From Jannaschia aquimarina (GTDB lineage: Bacteria > Pseudomonadota > Alphaproteobacteria > Rhodobacterales > Rhodobacteraceae), in assembly GCF_000877395.1 (NCBI RefSeq), contig NZ_JYFE01000041.1, positions 124,001 through 188,000 on the forward strand: DNA of 64,000 nt. Direction: 5' to 3'. A program made the position numbers and the translations under genes. Positions 63,454 to 64,000 of the stretch are shown here, piece by piece (the stretch's first letter is position 1; each line of letters starts with the position of its first letter). The notes beneath the pieces are model-generated. The model worked only from the letters and a program-made list of their open reading frames with translations. It did not search any database and had not been told where the DNA came from.

Positions 63454-64000
63454 TCCGACCCAAGGCTGTCCTCTTCGACAAGGACGGGACGCTGACCGAC
63501 TTCCGCGCGACTTGGGACGATTGGATGGCGGGCGCCGTCCCCGCTCTGGCGGCCGAGGCGAAGGCGGACCCGGCCGGCGTGGCCGATGCGATCGGGTTCG
63601 ACCTGTCGGCCGGGCGGCTGCGGCCCGACGCGGCTTTCGTCACGCAGCCGGACCGGGTGACTCGCAAATCCATCGCGCAAGCCACGGGCTGGGACGAGAA
63701 CGCGATCGCGGCCTGGTTGACGGCGCGTTTGGCGACGGTTCGGCAAGTCCCCGTTGGCGATCCGGTTGCCGTCCTGAGCGGGTTGCGCAACCGCGGCCTT
63801 GGCACGGGCGTCCTGACCAACGCGACACGGCGCGAAGCCGAGACCCACCTCGACCATATGGGCCTCGCGCGCCTTCTCGACACCTTGGTCGCCTGCGACG
63901 ACGGGCACGGCGCAAAACCGGATCCGAGGGGCGCGCTGGCCGCCGCGCGAGCGATGGGGGTCGCGCCGAAGGATGTGCTGTTGGTCGGAGATGGAGAGAC
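63450..64000 (+). CDS. HAD-superfamily phosphatase, phosphoglycolate phosphatase-like (3' end outside window)
   Basis: It begins with GTG at 63450, overlapping the DUF1223 stop (GTGA), and runs off the right edge after about 183 codons. HAD motif I appears as LFDKDGTLTDF near residue 8, motif II as GVLTNATRR near residue 115, motif III Lys in GAKPDPRGAL near residue 150 and motif IV starts VLLVGDGE at the edge. The substrate is unknown; Gph-like is the nearest description. Confidence 0.87.
   Translation, partial: MIRPKAVLFDKDGTLTDFRATWDDWMAGAVPALAAEAKADPAGVADAIGFDLSAGRLRPDAAFVTQPDRVTRKSIAQATGWDENAIAAWLTARLATVRQVPVGDPVAVLSGLRNRGLGTGVLTNATRREAETHLDHMGLARLLDTLVACDDGHGAKPDPRGALAAARAMGVAPKDVLLVGDGE

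Overview
The window is high-GC alphaproteobacterial chromosome, most likely from the Roseobacter group of the Rhodobacteraceae. The evidence is a pyrH-frr-uppS-cdsA-dxr-rseP-bamA-ompH-fabZ-lpxA-lpxI-lpxB run with LpxI in place of LpxH, a tpa/tauR/xsc taurine locus with a MocR-type TauR, a soeABC sulfite dehydrogenase, an MBL-exonuclease/ATP-ligase pair, and dense ATGA/GTGA start-stop overlaps. I see no transposase, integrase, rRNA, tRNA or CRISPR array.

Layout. (1) 1-5332, minus: a dipeptide/oligopeptide-type ABC importer (binding protein, two permeases, an ATPase cut by the left edge). (2) 5543-19064: miaA (minus), then the plus-strand envelope block, which covers UMP kinase, ribosome recycling, undecaprenyl-PP and CDP-diglyceride synthesis, the MEP pathway, RseP, BamA, Skp, FabZ and the lipid A enzymes LpxA/LpxI/LpxB. 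A 41-codon membrane-protein gene sits between rseP and bamA. (3) 19117-25174: a minus-strand operon resembling thiocyanate hydrolase or a split-beta nitrile hydratase, led by a DUF442 gene; an amidohydrolase; and prpE overlapping a sensorless hybrid histidine kinase. (4) 25320-36996: a TrkH/KtrB K+ channel subunit, a four-gene overlapping operon (exonuclease, two paralogous esterases, DNA ligase), an orphan fliG, thiE, trmJ, ctaA and an M32 carboxypeptidase.

(5) 37202-54989 is the most informative part: an apparently near-complete taurine dissimilation locus. TauABC imports taurine; Tpa transaminates it to sulfoacetaldehyde; Xsc makes acetyl phosphate and sulfite; Pta and AckA process acetyl phosphate; a TauE/SafE-type exporter and SoeABC remove sulfite. 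TauR is encoded in the middle. By eye I find three direct-repeat sites resembling the TauR box, with half-site period 22-23 bp: upstream of xsc, upstream of tauR, and between tpa and tauA. A set of four small membrane-protein genes, apparently a duplicated pair in mirror order, interrupts the tpa-tauR-xsc order. TauC carries about 120 extra extracytoplasmic residues. No alanine dehydrogenase gene is present here to regenerate pyruvate.

(6) 55002-64000: an MFS permease, an AlkA-type glycosylase, an esterase, an HNH protein, exonuclease III, aconitase with a clear terminator, a secreted DUF1223 protein, and a HAD phosphatase cut by the right edge. A GC-rich palindromic element recurs in at least two, perhaps four, intergenic gaps. 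Many very long open frames opposite the real genes are high-GC shadows and were left out.
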